Below, in pieces: positions 21,010 through 31,942 of a stretch of DNA of 64,000 nucleotides (positions are counted from its first letter, which is position 1; each line of letters starts with the position of its first letter). The notes under the pieces were generated by a model. That model saw nothing but the letters and a program-made list of their open reading frames with translations. It was not told where the DNA came from and ran no database searches. The translations under genes were made by a program, and so were the position numbers. This DNA is from Phytophthora colocasiae (Eukaryota > Oomycota > Peronosporomycetes > Peronosporales > Peronosporaceae), in contig JAGKQI010000040.1 of assembly GCA_018806915.1 (NCBI GenBank), positions 496,001 to 560,000 of the forward strand, read 5' to 3'.

Positions 21010-22888
21010 TCAGCATTGAATTCCACAAGCTGAAACCTGCCACCATCGAACTCTTTGCAAACGAGGATCATATAGTCTCCACATTTGTGGTTATGTACTC
21101 TGTAATGCTCTTCCTCCTGCAATTTCAGCGTCTCCATCAGCAACGACTGGTCGAAGTGTCCCAACCAGTACTCGGTGGTTCAAGAAGTGGCAAAGGGAGC
21201 GAAATGGTCTATAGACGACAGTAAATTCCACTCGTCGAATGTGATGAGGTATTTGTCACCGAAAACGAGATATCCCAGTCGAATGAGCTCGTCAGTGTTC
21301 ACCAGAGCGATTTCATGAGGTTTGCAGTCTGAATAGGAGTTTTACACATTGATACGTCAAGCCAGATCGGAAGTGAAGAAGTAACTAAGATGAAGATTGG
21401 CTGCTTCATCCGAGAACACGACGGTCGCTATTCGCCCGTCTACTCCTTTTAGCCACCCAGACTCAGCGATTTCCGCTCGAAAGTAGTGTAGTAAGCATAG
21501 GAAAACAACTGTAGGGGTGAAAAGCGCGTCAGAGATACTTTTCTACGTAAGGCTTTAGCTGCACAATTTAACAAGCTGAAGTAAATCTGCACGAAATTCG
21601 CAATTCCCGGGTACATGACGAGCCAGGATTCCGCTAAACCCGCTTGTTGGCCTTCGAATCGACAACCCACAGTCCAGAACACTGCCAAGGTCATCTTTGA
21701 GGCCAAAGGGAGGTACCTGAAGCTTCCTGCTCCTGAAACGCATCCGATGCCACCAATAAACCACAGACTTTTCCCACGATACGCCCCTGAGTGGAGTGAT
21801 ACCAGCGCTAGTACCCACCGAATCAACACGAGTCCTACGGAGAGGTTAGAAACCAAAGTTTCAAAGTCAAAAATGGCCCAAATAGTGTGAATTTCATCCC
21901 CTTCATATAGGAAAAGACCATATTCCGGCCCATTCGCGATGTATACAGCAGTGAAGGCGAGCCACAGCCTCGCGGTTTTCAGGCTTGAAACAGTCCAGTC
22001 CTCATATCGAAAGACATGTGGTGCATGTCGAAAGGGGGGGCAGGAACAGAACTCAAGTCGTCCCCGAGTACCAGCAAATGCCTTGTGTGTCCTCGTACCA
22101 ACCGTTCCTCCAGACTCCATCAGGTTGTTTAAGCCATTCCGCAGTTCTTTGGTATCGTACGCTCTGGTTCACTCCACGAAAACTCGCAATAGTAAAAGTG
22201 TTTTCCGCGAGGGACCTCCCCATGTGGGAATCGCATGTCTGGAATACGGAGTATTGTCGTAATACGGCATGATATGTGTTAGGCAGCAAGTACAAGTCTT
22301 TACTATCCCAATCGTCCACAGCTCGAAGGTGGTCTCGAGTCAGATTTGAGTATCCCCAAGCCGTACAAAAGCATCGAAGATATTGTCGATTGTTTTCGCG
22401 ATCAAAGCACAGGAAGATTCCATCACAACTCGAGTACTTTCATCTAATTCGTCCGAGATCGAGCCAACTCGACGTTTCTTCAGTCTGTAGCCATGTGCTG
22501 CTGCTCCAGTAGAATCCTCGAGTGTAGCAGTAGAACTAGCAAAGAGCTCACGAGTCTTGGTTCGTCGAAATGTCCGATACGTAGACAAGTGTTCACACGG
22601 TCAGGATACGGCACATCGTTCGGTCCAATGATCTGCTGTGGGTTTCTGCCGTAATATATATATAATATAGAGATGGGAAGTCGTTGTTAACGAATCCCAC
22701 ACAGTTGGGAACAGACCAACGCGACAATGAAAAGGCAAGTTGTCCACGTTAACGAGTTCGTGAGTCTTGATCCTGGTCGGATGGTGCTTAACTGTTGAAA
22801 CTTCAGGTAAAACTTGAATTGCTGTGGCTGAACTTCTCCTCACTGGTAGAGCAATCAAGTCGACTGTGAAAAAATATCGCCATGGCAC
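21010..22888 (-). pseudogene. Membrane family copy D, heavily degraded
   Basis: Family blocks are found in order on the minus strand: a degraded N-terminal region (22888-22340), WLKQPDGVWRNGWYED (about 22110), the membrane region 22120-21449 with IANGPEYGLFLYEG and MTLAVFWTVGCRFEGQQ, and remnants of the C-terminal domain ending in VSACGIQC at 21010. Several frameshifts, stops and a deletion around 21300-21450 destroy the frame. At the position where B and C are frameshifted, copy D reads through, which shows the ancestral frame. Confidence 0.78.
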
Positions 22889-22949
22889 TCATAGAGCGAC
22901 TGCCATATTTCTTGTAATTCTGGACACGAGAAGAAACAGTGTTCCAGTC

Positions 22950-23165
22950 TTTCAAATCGCTCCACACGACTCTCGAACGCACTGCTGAATCGTTGGGCCG
23001 TGATCCGATCCACCGATCCAGTTTATTGTACTTAATGATGAACAGTTCACGGTCCAGAACCCACTAAGGTTATCTTTAATCAGGATGCTGCTCCTGGGGC
23101 AGCTTGGTCTGGCATCGACAGCTATTTCGTCTGCAGTCCTTCGCTGAAAACTTATTGGTGCCAAA
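22950..23165 (-). pseudogene. Small membrane-family relic
   Basis: A short stretch reading SSILIKDNLSGFWTVNCSS corresponds to the family block SLPRLKMTLAAFWTVGCRF. Nothing else of the gene is recognisable. From here to 23413 I see no gene. Confidence 0.45.
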
Positions 23166-23413
23166 CCGAACGAAGCTGCTGCATTTTATCATAGACAGTA
23201 GTTACGATTGCGACTTCGTGAGATGTACTACAAAGATACCCGAGAGGGAGGAAGATTCATTCTAAGAGGGGGATATCAATAAGGCCTCATAGCACAGCAG
23301 TGGATAGCAAACAAAAACGTTCAAGAGGTAGGTCATCTATTATTCCCTTCAAATGGTAAAGAAATCACATGGTGCTTGTTCAGGACTGGACACATTCGCA
23401 GCAGAAGAGGTTT

Positions 23414-23860
23414 CTAGCGATTGTTCGCGTTCAACACCGCCATCCTTGCCGCCTGCTTAGCCTTCTTGTCTCCACTGATGTACGCGTCACGCATGGCAAT
23501 CAGCGCGTCTTTTCTGGCTTGCGAGACTGATGAATAGCCCAAAACTACCCTCGAATAGGTAGTTCCCCAACCTTTTGCAATGTCATCAAGCTTTGCCACG
23601 ATAGCGCTGGACAAAGGGCTGCGTTCTTCCAACTCATCTTCGTCATGTGTTGCGAAACCGCGTTTCTTGACGTCCACGGAGTCCTCAGACTCATCTTCTT
23701 CCTCATTGACGAGGTACTTGTGGCTCCTCAGAAGTCGCTGGTTCAGGCTGCTCTGCTCCATCTTGGAGTTCTTGACCTCGTTGGAAGTGGCAACAACAAC
23801 CGTGTCGCTTGCGAAAAGGAAGGACGCTACAGCGATCACCAGAACTTGAGAGAGACGCAT
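23414..23860 (-). CDS. RxLR-dEER secreted effector
   Basis: A 148-residue protein. The start chosen is the ATG at 23860 (MRLSQVLVIAVASFLF) because it begins a clear signal peptide; an upstream extension of the frame runs into LTR sequence. The RxLR motif is RLLR at residues 42-45 and the dEER motif is at about 76-80 (ELEER), after an acidic stretch. The C-terminal 68 residues form a small helical domain. By family knowledge such proteins are secreted and act inside host plant cells; the target of this one is unknown. A gypsy element begins 10 bases upstream of the start codon (23871), inside the 5' leader, so its native core promoter is now more than 14 kb away. Confidence 0.9.
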   Translation of the reverse strand: MRLSQVLVIAVASFLFASDTVVVATSNEVKNSKMEQSSLNQRLLRSHKYLVNEEEDESEDSVDVKKRGFATHDEDELEERSPLSSAIVAKLDDIAKGWGTTYSRVVLGYSSVSQARKDALIAMRDAYISGDKKAKQAARMAVLNANNR

Positions 23861-23870
23861 GTCGCTTGTA

Positions 23871-24379
23871 TGTGACGGAATGCTGTCGATAGCACTCCGT
23901 CGGCATTGAAGTGCAAGTTGATGCACTGTAGTGCAATCTACATATCTCTACATGTACCCACTTTGTGATTGGCTAAAACTAGATTCTGGTAATATGCCAT
24001 TGTGGTTTACGCCATTCAGCTGAGACATTGAGAGAGTCTCATTGGCTGAAATTCGAGAAGGTTCTCGAAGCTTGATTATGGGACGCCCAGGAGTCAAGTC
24101 AACATTGCTACGTGGAAGTTTATAGGAAAATCATTGGTAGATAGCCAAATCAGAAGATAGGAAAAGATAGGCTCTAGGATACACTCTACTGGATTTTTGA
24201 GAGAGCTCTGTGAGCCACCAGTTAGCTTAGGACCGTAAGAGCCTTCCTCATTTCAATTCACTTTTCAATTTACCAACAACCTCTCAGTGGCCCACCAACT
24301 GGTCACGCCTCCTGGGTCTTCGCTCCGCCGTCCAAGTCCGGCCTCCGCTTCCTCGCCCCCGCGCGCCTACTGTGTTACA
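23871..24379 (+). repeat. 5' LTR of gypsy 2
   Basis: A 509-bp LTR beginning TGTGACGG and ending TGTGTTACA. It abuts the 5' leader of the RxLR gene on the opposite strand. Confidence 0.93.
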
Positions 24380-24812
24380 TAGTAGCGCTTGTCGGGTCAA
24401 GCTTCGCTCCATCGTCCAAGGTCGGGTCTCTCGTGGGCGGCATAGCCAGAAGCGAGTAGATCCTTGGCTATTAGCACCAGCCAATTGCTGGGGAAGTGCT
24501 AGGCCTAAAGGGGTCTCTTTTGGGTTGTCTTTGGGAGAGTTCGTGCCCATCACAGGTCAGGGAATCAACTTTGAAAGGTTGGTATATCTCTGCCTAGTGC
24601 ACGTAACTCTTTGGTCGCTACTAGAAGCCGGTTCAGTGCTTGGAACGCTCTTAAGTGCAGCTTTTATTTCCATCGCTCCCCGGTAGCTTCCAATTTACCC
24701 ATTCTTTTGGTGTTTGGGTCGGTACAAGCCGAACCACTCCCATTTTCTCCTTCTTTCATTGGATTTTTGGGTTTTATTGGATTGAGTTCGTGCTACGAAA
24801 AGTCCACTCGAA
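24380..24812 (+). other. Gypsy 2 untranslated leader with candidate primer-binding site
   Basis: The leader begins TAGTAGCGCTTGTCGGG. It resembles, with changes, the TGGTAGCACTTG just inside the 5' LTR of gypsy 3, so both may use the same tRNA primer. There is no other gene. Confidence 0.5.
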
Positions 24813-27800
24813 ATGCCACCTACACGTGGTAGATCGAGTGAGCGCGACTCTCCAAACCCGCGTCCGCGTAGAACGCCTCGAACGACTGCCAGGACGGCTC
24901 CTGATTCACACCAGGGCCAACCGCAGGCTACCGCTAGGACGGCTCCAATTCCACAGAGCCAACCGCAAGCAACGGCTAGGACGGCTCCTGATCCACAGGG
25001 CCAACCGCAAGCAACGGCTAGGACGGCTCCTGATCCACAGGGCCAACCGCAAGCAACGGCTAGGACGGCTCCTGATCCACAGGGCCAACCGCAAGCAACG
25101 GCTAGGACGGCTCCTGACCCATGGGGCCAACCGCAAGCTACGAATACGTCGTCGGGACAAGCAGGCGCAGCATCAGACACGATGTCGATGCAACAGCTGT
25201 TAGTTTACTTAACGCAGCAGCAACAGTCATACCAAGCCCAGATGCAAACCCAGCTGCAAGCACAGATGCAGCAGGCCAACGCAAGATTCGAATATCTAGT
25301 TGCGTCCAGGGGTGAGCAGAGAAAGAAGGATCCGCCTATGTATGAAGGCAAATACGGCGAAGATATTGAGTTATGGATCTTCGCCACCGAGCAGTATTAC
25401 GCAAGCCGACGCGGGTTGATGGAGGCAGATACATCGGATTTTGTGACGATGATCTCCAGCAACTTAGGCAAGTCAGTGCTGAATTGGTATCGCGCGTTTA
25501 TCGCAGAGTGTGAGGGTACGAACGTACAGCCCACATGGTCGCTCTTCAAGGGAAGACTTCGCACTCGTTTCAGGCCGAAGGACTTCGAATATGATCTTCG
25601 CGAGAGGATGTTTCGTCTCAAACAGAATGAGACCATCCATGATTACGTCTCCAAGTTTCAAGACTTGCTATCACAGACAGAATTGTCTATCAGCGAGTTG
25701 GAGAAGCGTTTCTTCTTTCAGAACGGTTTGCGAGAGGAGACAGCGAGGAAGATCAAGGAAGAGAGTCCTTCAACACTGCAAGATGCCATTGAGATTGCGT
25801 CGAATTTTGAGTTTGCACACTACTCGGGAAAACCCCCAAGAGCTCCTGCGAAAGGTTCGCAAGGATCGTCAAGCTCGGGGCATCGTGCGTCTAAGTCGAA
25901 GCAGAATTCAAAGAGCTCCGACAAGAAGAAAGGCAAGAGCGATGATTGGAAAAAGACAGCTACGTGCAGAAACTGTGGCAAGTTTGGCCACATTTCTCCA
26001 GATTGTACTCAGCCAAAACGTACTGAAGCAAATCGGTACATGCAGGGCGCAGTGTATGCGATCCTAGAGGCTGAAGCTCGAGCATTCAAGACGGATGACC
26101 AAGAGAGGCCCGTCACGATATTCATCGACAACGGCAGTAGCCTGAATGGCGTAACTGAGGAGTTGGTGAAGAAGCTTGAGTTGGATGTCACTGAAGGTGA
26201 CATGATGCAAGTTGATCTCGGTTATGATCAAGTTGTGCATTGTCCACGTCGGGCTGTAGAGATGTCTCTGCAGTTACCAGGGTTTCCTTTGACAACGGGA
26301 ACATTCCAAGTCATGCCTGTTCCTGAAGGAAAGGATGTTGTTTTGGGCATGATGTGGCTGCGGGAGCAGAACCCTGATATCGACTGGAATACTGGACAGA
26401 TTGCACCTCGCATCAAGGTGGAGAACACGCAGACTGTGAAGTTGAGACTGCCGAAGACTCGTCCAGCCCGTTGGGTGGCAGGACAACGCCGCGCCAGAGT
26501 TGCGCAGGCCCGTGAGATCTTCAATTACTATCGGCAGCATGGCCACAACGGCCAGTTTGGGCGAACGAAGATTATTTCGTCCAAACAGTTCCAGCAGATG
26601 TTGCGTAGGGACAAGGATATTGAGGCAGTGTTTGTCATCAATCCGCATGATTCGGAGAAGGCTGAACGCTTCAAGAGTCAAGGATGGGACGCTCTCAAGG
26701 ATAATCCGGCGTATGAGACGCTACTGAAGTATGCGGATACGGTTTTCCGTACGGAACTTCCGAATGAGACACCGCCAGTACGGGAAGGAATTGAGCACGA
26801 GATTTTGCTCAAACCCGGTACTCAACCGATTTCGGTCAAACAATGGCGCCAAAGTCCTGATCAGAGAAAAACGATTCAGGAATGGACCAAAGAGATGGTT
26901 CAGGCTGGCATCATTCGACCGAGTACGTCAGCATTTTGTGCACCGACTTTCTGTGTGAAGAAACCAGTCGGATGGCGTATTGTGCACGATTATCGTCTAT
27001 TGAACTTGGCGACGATTTTACCAGCTATTCCTATGCCTCGCAATGAAGATACCTTTGATGCGATGGCCGGTAGCTATTGGTATTCGTGCATGGACTTACT
27101 TTGGGGTTATTACCAAGTGAAGTTGCGAGAAGCAGATATACCTTTCACTGCTTTCTCGACCCCAGATGGTCTATTTGAATATCTCGTCACACCCATGGGG
27201 CTCAGTGGTAGCCCAGGAACCTTTAATCGACTGCTGCAAAAGGTTTTCATGGATTTGAGTGATGTGGCGAAAATTTACTTCGATGATATCTACGTATACA
27301 CGAAGGGTGAAGATGTGAACGACCACATCGCAGCACTGGACAGGGTATTGAAGCGATGTGAAGAGCAGAAGCTCTACATCAAACTGTCCAAATGCCAATT
27401 TTGCGTGGAGGAGATTCCATGCTTAGGCGACTTCGTCGGACGCAAGGGCGTTCGTATGGACCCAGATAAGGTGAAGATTATCGCCGAGTGGCCAGTCCCC
27501 AAGACCAAGAAGCAAATGGAGAGCTTCCTGGGGACAACGGTTTATGTTTCGAGATTTTGCAAGGATTTCGCGCAGTTTGCAGGTCCTTTGCATGAATGTA
27601 TCAAGGGAAAACGTTCTCGTGATGCTATCGAACTCGATGAGAACCAATTACGCTGTTTTGACGAGCTTAAGAAGCGCTTGTCATCACCTCCGGTTCTCAG
27701 TCTTCCTGATTTCTTCAAACCTTTCGGAATTCGGATGGACGCCTCAAATTTCGCAATTGGGGGAGTCTTATTTCAAAAGGAGGGAGGGTTGGAACATCCA

Positions 27801-29657
27801 ATAGCCTATACGGGCAGAAAGATGAAGCCAGCAGAACTGAATTATCCAGATCGCGAACAGGAACTACTCGCTATTATGCATGCGTTGAAGACATGGCGCG
27901 TGTATCTTCTCGACAAGCCATTCCTGGTGGAAACAGATCACAAGAGCATTGAGATGATTCTCACGCAGAAGACGACGAATCGACGCATTGCGCGGTGGTT
28001 CAACGAACTTGCGGAGTTTCAGCCTCTGTTCAAGTGGATTCCAGGAGAGACGAATGTAGTCGCAGATGCGATGTCGAGAAATCCTGAGTTCGAGCATAAG
28101 GCAGCGCAAGTGAGCCTGAAGGAACTTCTTGATACGGCTCAAAACCGTGAAATTGTGGCTACCATGGTCGAGAACAATATGACCGTGGCACAATCCGCAG
28201 TGAAGATGTACTCGTGGAACAAGGACTTGCAAGGACTTGTCAAGAAGCTACAGCTTGGAGACAAGGTTCCGCATTACTCGCTAGATCATGGCGTGCTGTA
28301 TTATCAGACGCGTGAAGATGAGAGTCCTAGATTGTACATTCCCGATGACGAAGATCTGAAGAATCGAGTCATTTGTGAGAACCACGATGCAGTTACGGCA
28401 GGCCACCCAGGGTATTACAAGACCTATGTCGCAGTACGTGAGAAGTACTATTGGCCGAAGATGATGAAGTATATCCAGCGCTATGTGAACACTTGTGAAA
28501 TGTGTCTGCGCAACAAAGCGAGGCAGGTGAAGCCTCCCGGATTACTTCAACCGCTGGAGATACCACGAGGTAGATGGGTCGAGATTTCAATGGATTTCAT
28601 TGTGTCTCTACCTCCCAGCAAGGATGGTTTGAATGCCATCATGGTCATTGTGGATCGATTGACCAAGCGTTCAAAGTTTATTGCTACGCAGACGACAGAC
28701 AGCGCAGAGGATATTGCGAATGTTTTCATGAAGAGTTATGTAAGAGATCATGGCCTTCCGAAGACGATTGTGTCTGATCGTGACTCCAAATTTACGTCTA
28801 AGTTTCGGCAGGCTGTTATCACTGCTATGGGAACGCAGCATAACCTGTCATCGGCATTTAGGCCGCAGACGGATGGACAAACGGAACGTACAAACCGTTT
28901 TATCGGAGATTATCTCCGAGGTGTTATCAACCCAGCCCAGAATGATTGGGATGAGTTTCTTCATTTGGCAGAGTTCGGCTATAATCGGCGATTGCATGCT
29001 ACGATTGGCATGTCACCATTTGAAGCGGATCTAGGATATATTCCATATATGCCCGACGATATCGCGGCAGATCCGGAGTTTAAGAAGTTGGAGAAAGCAG
29101 CAAAAGAGTTTCTACTCCGACAGGAAGCCTTCCTCAAGGTCGCGCAAGACCGTATGAGCGAAGCACAGGAGCGCATGAAGCATTATTACGACAGGAACAG
29201 ACTTGTCCAAGACTTCAAAATTGGCGACATGGTGCTACTAGATGGAAAGAATTTGGATATCCGTCATAAGGGGTACGCACAGTCGAAGAAGTTAGCTCCG
29301 AGGTTCATTGGACCATTCCCGGTCCAGAAGAAGGTATCTCGAGACTCGTATGAGTTGGGATTATCGAAGAACCTGAAGTTGCATCCAGTTTTCCATACAT
29401 CACTGTTGAAGCCGTACCGCAAAGACCCGAAGCGCAGGCAAAAGGTGAACAAGGTTGTGTTAGCCGATGGAACTGAAGGGCAACTGGTCGAAGCCGTGAT
29501 TAACCACCGTAAGTACAAGGGGAAGCCGCAGTACAAGGTTTGGTGGTTAGGCGAGACCAAGAAGGAGGCCACATGGGAACCTGTTGAGAATCTGAAACAG
29601 ATCCCTGGTCTCATCGACCTCTATTGGAAGTCCAAGAAGAGAGAGAATCCTTTCTAG
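24813..29657 (+). CDS. Gypsy 2 Gag-Pol polyprotein, intact
   Basis: A 1614-residue frame. In order it has: a 14-residue tandem repeat (GQPQATARTAPDPQ, about residues 30-110); a Gln-rich helix; the retrotransposon gag domain (about 165-345); a CCHC knuckle CRNCGKFGHISPDC (about 385); a protease with FIDNGSS (about 438), a DNG where DSG or DTG is usual; reverse transcriptase with KIYFDDIYVY (about 821); RNase H with RMDASNFAIGG and ETDHKSIEM; an integrase zinc finger (CEMCLRNK); an integrase core with SMDFIVSLP, VSDRDSKF (about 1319) and DGQTERTNR; and a C-terminal chromodomain (YKVWWLGETKKEATWEPV, about 1550-1610). All domains needed for transposition are present in one frame. Confidence 0.95.
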   Translation: MPPTRGRSSERDSPNPRPRRTPRTTARTAPDSHQGQPQATARTAPIPQSQPQATARTAPDPQGQPQATARTAPDPQGQPQATARTAPDPQGQPQATARTAPDPWGQPQATNTSSGQAGAASDTMSMQQLLVYLTQQQQSYQAQMQTQLQAQMQQANARFEYLVASRGEQRKKDPPMYEGKYGEDIELWIFATEQYYASRRGLMEADTSDFVTMISSNLGKSVLNWYRAFIAECEGTNVQPTWSLFKGRLRTRFRPKDFEYDLRERMFRLKQNETIHDYVSKFQDLLSQTELSISELEKRFFFQNGLREETARKIKEESPSTLQDAIEIASNFEFAHYSGKPPRAPAKGSQGSSSSGHRASKSKQNSKSSDKKKGKSDDWKKTATCRNCGKFGHISPDCTQPKRTEANRYMQGAVYAILEAEARAFKTDDQERPVTIFIDNGSSLNGVTEELVKKLELDVTEGDMMQVDLGYDQVVHCPRRAVEMSLQLPGFPLTTGTFQVMPVPEGKDVVLGMMWLREQNPDIDWNTGQIAPRIKVENTQTVKLRLPKTRPARWVAGQRRARVAQAREIFNYYRQHGHNGQFGRTKIISSKQFQQMLRRDKDIEAVFVINPHDSEKAERFKSQGWDALKDNPAYETLLKYADTVFRTELPNETPPVREGIEHEILLKPGTQPISVKQWRQSPDQRKTIQEWTKEMVQAGIIRPSTSAFCAPTFCVKKPVGWRIVHDYRLLNLATILPAIPMPRNEDTFDAMAGSYWYSCMDLLWGYYQVKLREADIPFTAFSTPDGLFEYLVTPMGLSGSPGTFNRLLQKVFMDLSDVAKIYFDDIYVYTKGEDVNDHIAALDRVLKRCEEQKLYIKLSKCQFCVEEIPCLGDFVGRKGVRMDPDKVKIIAEWPVPKTKKQMESFLGTTVYVSRFCKDFAQFAGPLHECIKGKRSRDAIELDENQLRCFDELKKRLSSPPVLSLPDFFKPFGIRMDASNFAIGGVLFQKEGGLEHPIAYTGRKMKPAELNYPDREQELLAIMHALKTWRVYLLDKPFLVETDHKSIEMILTQKTTNRRIARWFNELAEFQPLFKWIPGETNVVADAMSRNPEFEHKAAQVSLKELLDTAQNREIVATMVENNMTVAQSAVKMYSWNKDLQGLVKKLQLGDKVPHYSLDHGVLYYQTREDESPRLYIPDDEDLKNRVICENHDAVTAGHPGYYKTYVAVREKYYWPKMMKYIQRYVNTCEMCLRNKARQVKPPGLLQPLEIPRGRWVEISMDFIVSLPPSKDGLNAIMVIVDRLTKRSKFIATQTTDSAEDIANVFMKSYVRDHGLPKTIVSDRDSKFTSKFRQAVITAMGTQHNLSSAFRPQTDGQTERTNRFIGDYLRGVINPAQNDWDEFLHLAEFGYNRRLHATIGMSPFEADLGYIPYMPDDIAADPEFKKLEKAAKEFLLRQEAFLKVAQDRMSEAQERMKHYYDRNRLVQDFKIGDMVLLDGKNLDIRHKGYAQSKKLAPRFIGPFPVQKKVSRDSYELGLSKNLKLHPVFHTSLLKPYRKDPKRRQKVNKVVLADGTEGQLVEAVINHRKYKGKPQYKVWWLGETKKEATWEPVENLKQIPGLIDLYWKSKKRENPF
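24899..25135 (+). repeat. 42-bp tandem repeat in gypsy 2 gag
   Basis: About five units encode GQPQATARTAPDPQ; the central three units are identical. Recent in-frame expansion is likely. Confidence 0.9.
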
Positions 29658-29685
29658 GGGGAGGCTCTTTCTCGAAGGGAGGTCA

Positions 29686-30137
29686 TGTGACGGAATGCTG
29701 TCGATAGCACTCCGTCGGCATTGAAGTGCAAGTTGATGCACTGTAGTGCAATCTACATATCTCTACATGTACCCACTTTGTGATTGGCTAAAACTAGATT
29801 CTGGTAATATGCCATTGTGGTTTACGCCATTCAGCTGAGACATTGAGAGAGTCTCATTGGCTGAAATTCGAGAAGGTTCTCGAAGCTTGATTATGGGACG
29901 CCCAGGAGTCAAGTCAACATTGCTACGTGGAAGTTTATAGGAAAATCATTGGTAGATAGCCAAATCAGAAGATAGGAAAAGATAGGCTCTAGGATACACT
30001 CTACTGGATTTTTGAGAGAGCTCTGTGAGCCACCAGTTAGCTTAGGACCGTAAGAGCCTTCCTCATTTCAATTCACTTTTCAATTTACCAACAACCTCTC
30101 AGTGGCCCACCAACTGGTCACGCCTCCCTGGGTCTTC
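29686..30137 (+). repeat. 3' LTR of gypsy 2, first segment
   Basis: Matches 23871 onward up to the TCTTC target site, where gypsy 3 is inserted. The remainder is at 38447-38504. Confidence 0.93.
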
Positions 30138-30453
30138 TGCGACGGGGGTCACACAGCACTTCACACAGAGGAAGGCTTGGAGTATACAAACTCCTAGTGA
30201 ACGGCAGTTCACTCGGTCCCCAAAGACTTGGGGAGACTAACTAAAGATTAGGTAGATTTAAGACTGAATATATTATAGATACTTGTTAGCTTGGCCTGCA
30301 ATACAAACTCAAAGATATCTATAGTGTAACCTATATAGAAGGTGATAGGTGGCTGCGGAGCCACCTGCCACGTGTCACCATGATGTGTGACACACCAAAT
30401 GTATCCACTTCGGAAGAGTGACTAAAGTCACTCTTCAATGTAACCCCGTTACA
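30138..30453 (-). repeat. 3' LTR (element sense) of gypsy 3
   Basis: 316 bp, read as identical to 38126-38441. Confidence 0.94.
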
Positions 30454-30635
30454 TCCTCCCCCACTTAGATTCGACTCTCGTCCAATCAGAGAAGAGAGAA
30501 AATCCCTTTCACATTTCTCTCTTCAATGTCGAAATCGATCGACCTGCCGCCAGCTCTTATCGCTGCGGCTTCTGCTCTCACAGAGCACAGGGCGCACTGC
30601 CAACGCGTACCAGGCTTCCTTGGAAGCCCAGCAAC

Positions 30636-31871
30636 ATGTCTGCAAAGGGTGCAAACCCAGACGCGCAAGCGTCTTCACGGAAGAAGGCTGCAAAGCCAAC
30701 TTCCAAGCCAGCCAAGCCTCGCGGTAAGGCTTCGGCACTTCATGAGGCCACCGATGTGGCCTCCAGGGCTCTTAGCTCGCCCAGCAGCACTGCTGCGACG
30801 GCTAGCCCTAGCCAAAGGCGCAGTAGGTCTCCGTCCCTACCGCCTGATACTCGACCGAATCCTCGGTTCGAGTATAGGGACCATAGTCCCGGTTCCTGGA
30901 GTCCTTCCGAACAGGAAGCGACTCTTGTCAGCTACTCGGGCGACGAGAGCGACAACGGCGACGCCGAGGGCAAGCCTGCGGCGGGTGCTCCAACCACGGA
31001 GGAGCACCATGGAGACAACGACACCGCGTCCAAGTCTCCCGACAACACCAGCGGCCGTGGTGGCGACACTACGCCACCACCTTTCAGACATCTGACACTT
31101 ACTGAAGGGCGCGAACGCGCCCGGGCCATTCTGGCAGAGGAGAAGGTGCCCAGCACCAACTCCAAGAAGCGTCATGCTTCACAGTCTCCTTGTCAAGACA
31201 TGACAAGGAGAAGGGAGCTCGAAGAGATCTTCGGCCCCGACGACGTCGACGATGACGCCGATGAGGAGGAGGGGCTCATCCGCGAGCCCCAAGAGATCAC
31301 TAACGATCTCGATGAGCAGCAAGAGCTCTTTCAGGCTGCTCAACAGCCAATGCGCACCGCACCAACGGTCGCACGTGAGTCTCATCAACACGATGAGGAC
31401 TCTGCCCACCAGCGGGGATACTACCCGCCCGATCAAGGCTCGGGAGCTGCTGCGTATCTCGAGCAGCTCCAGGACCCACGTCCTCTCATAGGGGGCCATA
31501 CCTCCAAAGGCGCCTATGAGCGGGCCTTGGTTCAGAAAGAACCTCTCTTTCAAGGCAACCTCTCTGTTGCCAGGTGCGTGCTTCTAGCACAGCACCGAAT
31601 TCCTCTCAAGGAATTCACCTCGCTTCGCAAGAAGCCTGAGACTAAGGGTGGTCTCAAGCCCACATGGGGTTACCCATGGGTTCTCCCAGAGAACACTGCG
31701 TCGTGGGTCGACGCTGAGGACCTCTTTTGGCAATGGGTCCGGTTGACAGTCAAGTCAACCCAGGAGTACCACAAACTCCGTGACGAAGATCACCTGGAGG
31801 ACATCCTCCGCCTCCGGGACCTTTCGTGTCCAGTTTGCCCACCTCGTAGGCAAACGGCAGCTCCATCATAA
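30636..31871 (+). CDS. Antisense ORF of gypsy 3, unknown function
   Basis: A 411-residue frame starting MSAKGANPDAQASSRKK on the strand opposite to gag-pol, between the chromodomain ORF and the LTR. The N-terminal third is Lys/Ser/Pro-rich and likely disordered. The middle is strongly acidic (DDVDDDADEEEG, about residue 205). The last 130 residues look folded, with aromatic clusters (TWGYPWVLPENTASWVDAEDLFWQWV) and an end containing CPVCPPRR. No long minus-strand frame competes here. I do not recognise the protein. Some plant Ty3 elements of the Tat/Grande type are known to carry antisense ORFs in this position; that is an analogy, not homology. Confidence 0.55.
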   Translation: MSAKGANPDAQASSRKKAAKPTSKPAKPRGKASALHEATDVASRALSSPSSTAATASPSQRRSRSPSLPPDTRPNPRFEYRDHSPGSWSPSEQEATLVSYSGDESDNGDAEGKPAAGAPTTEEHHGDNDTASKSPDNTSGRGGDTTPPPFRHLTLTEGRERARAILAEEKVPSTNSKKRHASQSPCQDMTRRRELEEIFGPDDVDDDADEEEGLIREPQEITNDLDEQQELFQAAQQPMRTAPTVARESHQHDEDSAHQRGYYPPDQGSGAAAYLEQLQDPRPLIGGHTSKGAYERALVQKEPLFQGNLSVARCVLLAQHRIPLKEFTSLRKKPETKGGLKPTWGYPWVLPENTASWVDAEDLFWQWVRLTVKSTQEYHKLRDEDHLEDILRLRDLSCPVCPPRRQTAAPS

Positions 31872-31942
31872 GATGGAGCGACTGAGAACTGAGTTCTCAG
31901 TCCAGCGCTCACAATGAGCGCGGGTATGGAACACATACATCT

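Noticed and set aside
24695..25180. Minus-strand frame over the gypsy 2 gag repeats
   Set aside because: It exists only because the 42-bp repeat is open on both strands; the gag-pol frame is clearly real.
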